Under the pieces are notes generated by a model. That model made no database searches, was not told the origin of the DNA, and saw only the letters and a list, made by a program, of their open reading frames with translations. The position numbers and the translations under genes are program-made. Positions 59,301 to 64,000 of a stretch of DNA of 64,000 nucleotides are shown in pieces; position 1 is the stretch's first letter, and the number at the start of each line of letters is the position of its first letter. Origin of the DNA: Anaspis maculata (taxonomy: Eukaryota; Arthropoda; Insecta; Coleoptera; Scraptiidae); NCBI GenBank assembly GCA_949128115.1, contig OX421964.1, positions 53,732,601 to 53,796,600 of the forward strand, read 5' to 3'.

Positions 59301-60103
59301 TTCATACTCGTTCCTTTGAATTAAAGTCTGCGTTAATAATAATGTGTTTCTTTCTTCGAAACGTGCGGTCAGGTTTGTTTAGCCCCAACCCCAAGTATCG
59401 TAGCACGAAGGTTTGAGAGCCACTGACTAGCAAAATTCTCATCGCCGCCGCACAGTGGGCCAAATCATCATTCTAGCTGGACAAAAGTCAAGAAATGCAA
59501 GACACTGGGATTTGATATATATTCTTTTGGTTCTCTTCCCAATACCTGTAGTGTCTTAAAAATCATGATAGACAGGTACTGAAACAAATGCAACGACTTT
59601 AACAGATCAGTAAACATTGATATACCATTTATTCAGAAATTGGGTTCACGAAATTTTGACGATCTCAGCTCAAAAACTGATATACATTTTTAAAAAGTGG
59701 CTTCATTATATGAAATGGACGTCCATAACAGAGGTAATTTGGTCTTATTCATCAGGAGCTTATGTATATTTCACTCTTTCTGGTCCACATTAACTTTAGG
59801 ACCCACGTTCAGAAAATGTCTGTCAAACTTTGGAAGCTTGTTATAAAAAACTTCCACGAGTTTCCAATGATTTTCTTGTTTTACTGAACAGGTTGATCCT
59901 TCCTGATCATGCGTACAAAGAATTGGCTGCCAGTTACTGCCTAAACTATTTTTTCATGACCATGCGTGTTGAAATCGATACACGAAATAATTTCTACAAA
60001 ACTGATCATAATTAAATGAAACTTCGTGGTATTGTAGCTCATAAAAACTACTTTGAAAAAAAAGTATAACACTTGAGCAGGCTTCTTCGACAAAATTTTG
60101 AAA
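56322..60103. other. Upstream spalt region, no gene recognised
   Basis: No convincing exon. The longest frame (57320-58159, minus, 279 codons) has no domain, no family motif and lies in a more GC-rich patch, so I treat it as chance. GC-rich 57300-58200 could be regulatory DNA or a promoter region of spalt (inference). Confidence 0.35.
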
Positions 60104-60205
60104 AAAAAAATTCCGACGCCAGGATTCGAACCCGCTCTGAATTTGAAAATTGGATCGGAATACTTTTGTCCAGTCAATGTAGCCATTCGTCCCACTGTGC
60201 GCCGC
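60104..60205 (-). mobile_element. tRNA-like SINE head
   Basis: On the minus strand GGTTCGAATCC (60122-60132) is a perfect pol III B box. Upstream GGCGCACAGTGGGACGAATGG is the head, with no clear A box. It is followed by a T-rich stretch. Ends are not delimited. Confidence 0.5.
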
Positions 60206-60416
60206 TACTTGAAAATGTGAGTAACATTTTCAGTTAGTCAAAGCTTTTCAACAGGATATAACAACAAGATATTTACGTCTGGATCAAGCTCTGTAAGTAC
60301 GAATAACCTATTATTGAATCTGAAGATTAATGTCGCGATTTATTTCCTGTACTTGAACTACAATCCTATTTTTAGCGCACTTCTCCAAACGGGAAGGCGC
60401 TTTTGTCCTCGCTTTG

Positions 60417-60510
60417 TCCGTCCGTCCGTCCGTCCGTCCGTCCGTCCGTCCGTCCGTCCGTCCGTCCGTCCGTCCGTCCGTCCGTCCGTCCGTCCGTCCG
60501 TCCGTCCGTC
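60417..60510. repeat. (TCCG)n microsatellite
   Basis: About 23 uninterrupted TCCG units. Frames through it give SVRP or TDGR repeats and are not genes. Confidence 0.97.
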
Positions 60511-60542
60511 CCCGCATCTAGTCCTAGACGAAAAGGTTTTTG

Positions 60543-61265
60543 CGAAAATTTTTCACTCCATTGGGTAGCTCATGACCTTGTATCCCGAACCAAGAAAAAT
60601 CTTGACGAAATAATAATAAACAATGACAATAATAACAATTTAGTGTGACGCGGCATCGCCGTTGAATGCTGCATTTCAGAAGCCGGCCTGATCTCGAAAG
60701 TTATCACATGCGAGGAAGTACCCGATCTTATCATTTTACCATAATACATATGCGGAGTTATATTTAGAGAATGATTTGAACTTTATTTTAATGAAAATTT
60801 CACATCGGTGCGAGGTGCCGATTAGTAGTTATTAATTTTTGAAAATGACTCCGAAACTACGGCTCGGCCGCAAATGATTTATTCGTTGCTTGCTGGTGCT
60901 TGATATCCTTTCCTCCGAACAAAACGAAATTCAATACAGAAAATATTTCAACTCGAATGGGTAGCTCATGGCCTTGGTACGCGAATCAAGAAACATTTTG
61001 CCGAAATAATCATGAACAATTACAAAAATAACATTTTGGTGTAGGGCGGCTTCGCCGATCAAGTGCTGGCATTCGCGGTAAGATGTAGAAAGTTGCGATA
61101 TGCAGGCAACTACAATTTCTTAATGAAATACATCACTGCATGTACGGCATTATATTTAGAGAACAATTTGAACTTTCTTTTGACAAAAACCCCACTTCGA
61201 TCCGACCGTTGGGTCAATTGTTATCAATTTTTGAAAACGAGCGCAAAGCCACGGCTCGGCGCATA
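60543..61265. repeat. Diverged tandem duplication, ~400-bp unit
   Basis: 60543-60873 and 60940-61265 share GGGTAGCTCATG(A/G)CCTTG, AATAACA(A/T)TTT.GTGT and TTATATTTAGAGAA..ATTTGAACTT, then ACGGCTCGGC. It follows directly on the (TCCG)n tract, which suggests the tail of an unknown retroelement. Confidence 0.7.
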
Positions 61266-61567
61266 TTACACGACCCTACAAATTTAAAATCAGACGTGCC
61301 GAAATAGTAATTGAACATTTTGAAATAGTCAATACTAGGTACCTGAAGGATTATGGCACTCAAATTACGAAAGATGTTCGCTCAATAACAAAAAAAAAGT
61401 AGGTAGGTATCACTAAAAATCATGTGACAAGGCTACCATTTTGTCGGTTTTTCGATAAAAAAGAAATGTTCCAATTCAAAAGTGAACCCGATATTAGTGT
61501 TCAGGAGGTCGAAATCAGTTGGAGAACATTTTTTTATATAAGTAACAGAATGACGCTTATGTGGCCG

Positions 61568-61568
<1 letters not shown>

Positions 61569-61602
<34 letters not shown>
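61569..61602. repeat. (TGTC)n microsatellite
   Basis: About eight TGTC units beginning GTTTGTCTG, preceded by a GAACATTTTTTTATATAAGT stretch. Confidence 0.95.
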
Positions 61603-61892
61603 CGAGTCCGTGCAGAAATTAAGACGCTGTACTCCTTCTCGAGAATTGAAACAAGAGTCTTGGAACTTTTTCCCGATTAATAGCTGATGTCCCCAAGGGT
61701 GGCCAATGGGCACTATTTTTGTTATCCATACATCGTTATCATTATTCTCAAAAAACAGAGATCTCCTGTGCACATCGATGAAGTTGAACTTCTCCTCGGG
61801 AAATAAAGCTACAGCCCTTGAAGATTGAACTTTATCCGGTGGATAGCTTAGGTCCTCAAGGACCAAATAGGCAGGTTGGCTTTCATAATTCG

Positions 61893-62275
61893 GCCGCCAT
61901 CTTGGCTGCCATACTGAAATTTCTTATTAGTGGAACGATTGTCATGAAACTTGAAACTTACCCTTGTCTAGTACGATCATTCTTATTTTCAAGCCAAATT
62001 TCATGATTGCCCCACCATCTTGGCCGCCATATTGAAATCTCTTATAAGTGGAAGGATTTTCATGAAACTTGAGAGTTACGCTTGTCTCGTACGATCATTC
62101 CTATTTTCAAGCTGAGTTTCATAATTCTGCCGCCATCTTGGCTGCCATATTGAAATCTCTTGTTAGTGGAACGATTTTCATGAAACTTGGAACTTACCCT
62201 TGTCTAGTACGATCATTTTGATTTTCAAGCCGAATTTCATGATTCTGTCGATATTTTGGCCGCCATATTGCAATT
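61893..62275. repeat. Tandem repeat, ~120-bp unit, about 3.3 copies
   Basis: Each unit has GCCGCCATCTTGGCTGCCAT, then AGTGGAACGATTTTCATGAA, then TTACCCTTGTCTAGTACGAT. Later units diverge. The GCCGCCAT motif also occurs in the 15482-17692 fold-back. Confidence 0.9.
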
Positions 62276-62582
62276 TTTTGCCCAAGACGGTAGAACCCTA
62301 ATCACTTAACATTTTGCGTTCACTAATCCTCCAAAAAGGAAGTGCGCTACTGAGCATGGGCGCCCGGAGGGGGGGGCAAGGGGGGGCACTTGCCCCCCCC
62401 TGGCTCCGGAGCAGCTGAATAAATTCTTCCTTACGAAAAAAAAAATTTTTTCGAGAAAGGAAAAAAAAATTCATATTCGAAAGAAAAAACTTTGAGAAGG
62501 TAATTTACATTTTTTTGAATTGTTAGAGCAATTTGAAATTTCATTAGGCTTCTACCTAAATTAGATAGCTACCCGTAAAGTC

Positions 62583-62612
62583 ATAAAATAGGTAGATAGG
62601 TAGGTAGGTAGG
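62583..62612. repeat. (TAGG)n microsatellite
   Basis: Short run of TAGG/TAGA units inside the hAT-like element. Confidence 0.85.
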
Positions 62613-63069
62613 TAACGATCTGCAATTTGTGCATTCCAGCTACCAGCTCCACTGCCCAATATAGGGTGAAATAATTATGTTATTTTACGTGTTTGTTGTG
62701 TTGATACATAAGATATAAAGACTTTTATATAAGCTGTATATGGATTTTACAGTTTATGTACTTAATTTGACACTTGTCAAAATAACCTCAAAAACTACAA
62801 CATTTTCACAATTTGCACTGAAACAAACACGTAAAATGTTGTACAACACTCGTGGCTTGTTACACAAGATACTTTCCGACACTCAGCCTCTTACAGAACT
62901 CGGGCTGCGCCCTCGTTCTGCAAATTTCGGCTTCGTGTCTGAAAACCACTTATGTAACAGCCAACTCGTATCGTAAACTACTATTTTCCGTTTGGAAAGG
63001 ACCCTAGAAGACTTCAATTCGCGTTTTCCTAAACCTAATAGGTAATCGTTAAAGACAGCAAAACAAAGC

Positions 63070-63350
63070 AATACTTGAAATTTTCTGAACCTCTGGTTTA
63101 AAGCACCAGGGGTTTTTTCAACATAATGAACGAGTGTAACAATTGACCTACCTATATCAATCATAGCAATACTTGAAATTTTCTGAACCTCTGCCTCTGG
63201 TTTAAAACACAAGGGGTTTCTTTTAACATAATGAACGAGTGTAACAATTGACCTCTATATCAATCATGGCAATAATTGAAATTTTCTAAACCTCTGGTTT
63301 AAAACACTAGGGGTTTTTTCAAGATAATGAACGAGTGTAACTATTGACCT
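63070..63350. repeat. Tandem repeat, ~110-bp unit, three copies
   Basis: Repeated TACTTGAAATTTTCTGAACC, ACATAATGAACGAGTGTAAC and ATTGACCT segments inside the hAT-like element. Confidence 0.85.
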
Positions 63351-64000
63351 GGCTATTTTGAAGTAAATTTTTATACATTTTGTACAAAATTACAAATTTT
63401 AATAAATTTCTCTAAAGTTAAGTTCAATTTTCAAATATATTTCCTTATTTTTCGCACAATAATTATTATCACCATTATTATTATTATTATTCGAAAAAAT
63501 TTTCACCTGCGGCGCTAATCTAAAGGACTTCGCAAATTAGGCCAGGTAGGTATGTGACGTTCTCTAACTGAAGCTATTTGCCCCCCCCTGACAAAAATCC
63601 TGCGGGCGCCCATGCTACTGAGCCTCATGCCCATGAGGCATATTCGCTTGTTGCTTTTGCGTGTGATTAGGGCTCGTTGATAAGAGGCGTCATGCCACTG
63701 AGCTTAGAGCCCAGTAATTAGATCCATTTTTTGTATAGGCCGGTTAGTCGCCTCACTATTATTATTATAGCCACCACAGTTGCGGCATACGGCCCTGTTC
63801 AGCATAGGATTTTCAGATATACCCTCAACAGGCATCACAAACAGTCGTGGCATGGTTGTGTGGCTTTGCATGTTTCATATCATGATAAATTCGCACAAAT
63901 ACACATACTCGCGTCTCGCCTCCGGCTACGCGAATGCTGCTTTAAATTTTTATGAAACTGCCTCAACAGATGGACGGATTCCGGAGAATCTGGGCGCAGC

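Larger units (their letters stand above)
62355..63614. mobile_element. hAT-like element (1260 bp) with perfect 8-bp TSD
   Basis: Ends CATGGGCGCCCG and CGGGCGCCCATG with G-run/C-run subterminal stretches (GGGGGGGGCAAG / TTTGCCCCCCCCTG). Flanked by CTACTGAG on both sides (62347-62354, 63615-63622). The interior has no transposase frame and holds a ~110-bp tandem repeat. Confidence 0.92.

Noticed and set aside
60311..60648. Frames encoding TDGR or SVRP repeats
   Set aside because: Translation of a (TCCG)n microsatellite.
1..64000. CRISPR array, bacterial operon or prophage
   Set aside because: The genes are spliced metazoan genes; the tandem arrays lack the direct-repeat/spacer pattern and no cas or phage genes are present.

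Overview
This is a piece of an arthropod nuclear genome, most probably an insect. The evidence is spliced genes with GT-AG introns of up to about 12 kb, a complete-looking Spalt transcription factor, a ninaA-like secretory cyclophilin, tRNA-derived SINEs, hAT elements with 8-bp target duplications and very many fold-back elements. I cannot assign an insect order from the sequence.

Four protein-coding genes are visible. (1) Plus strand, 1-5260: the 3' part of a type I membrane protein with leucine-rich repeats, a Thr-rich stalk, a fibronectin-III-like domain, one membrane segment and a basic cytoplasmic tail (4 exons; the 5' end lies outside the window). (2) Minus strand, 6104-19510: the N-terminal half of the Rab3 GTPase-activating protein catalytic subunit, as two exons separated by an 11.9-kb intron. 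The remaining exons are not in the window, so gene 1 appears to lie inside a Rab3GAP1 intron on the opposite strand. (3) Minus strand, 26545-32401: a complete three-exon secretory-pathway cyclophilin of 201 aa that lacks the canonical catalytic arginine. (4) Minus strand, 36219-53252: spalt (sal/SALL), seven visible exons containing the N-terminal C2HC finger and all four C2H2 clusters; only the first small exon is missing. A retained last intron would give a different C-terminus.

The rest is dominated by mobile elements, often nested. The Rab3GAP1 intron (6301-18241) holds a TIR element split by a hAT with a perfect 8-bp duplication (8995-10913), and a 6.6-kb inverted-repeat element (11504-18157). 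That element contains a 3.76-kb hAT-like element made of minisatellite arrays, a 2.2-kb fold-back, a SINE and a smaller MITE. The cyclophilin intron holds a TA-target element inserted exactly at the junction of a hAT and its target duplication, followed by three consecutive ~0.8-1.3-kb fold-backs. The spalt introns hold more TA-target fold-backs, an 869-bp near-perfect palindrome, and a 2.3-kb fold-back that contains a 506-bp LTR element in miniature (TRIM) whose two 146-bp LTRs each carry a complete tRNA-like cloverleaf.

Downstream of 53.3 kb (upstream of the visible spalt exons) I see no further coding exon. This stretch holds a second copy of the split TIR element (55337-56321), (TCCG)n and (TGTC)n microsatellites, a ~120-bp tandem repeat and a 1260-bp hAT with a perfect 8-bp duplication (62355-63614). 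The four genes share no evident pathway; what links them here is the dense invasion of their introns by fold-back elements.
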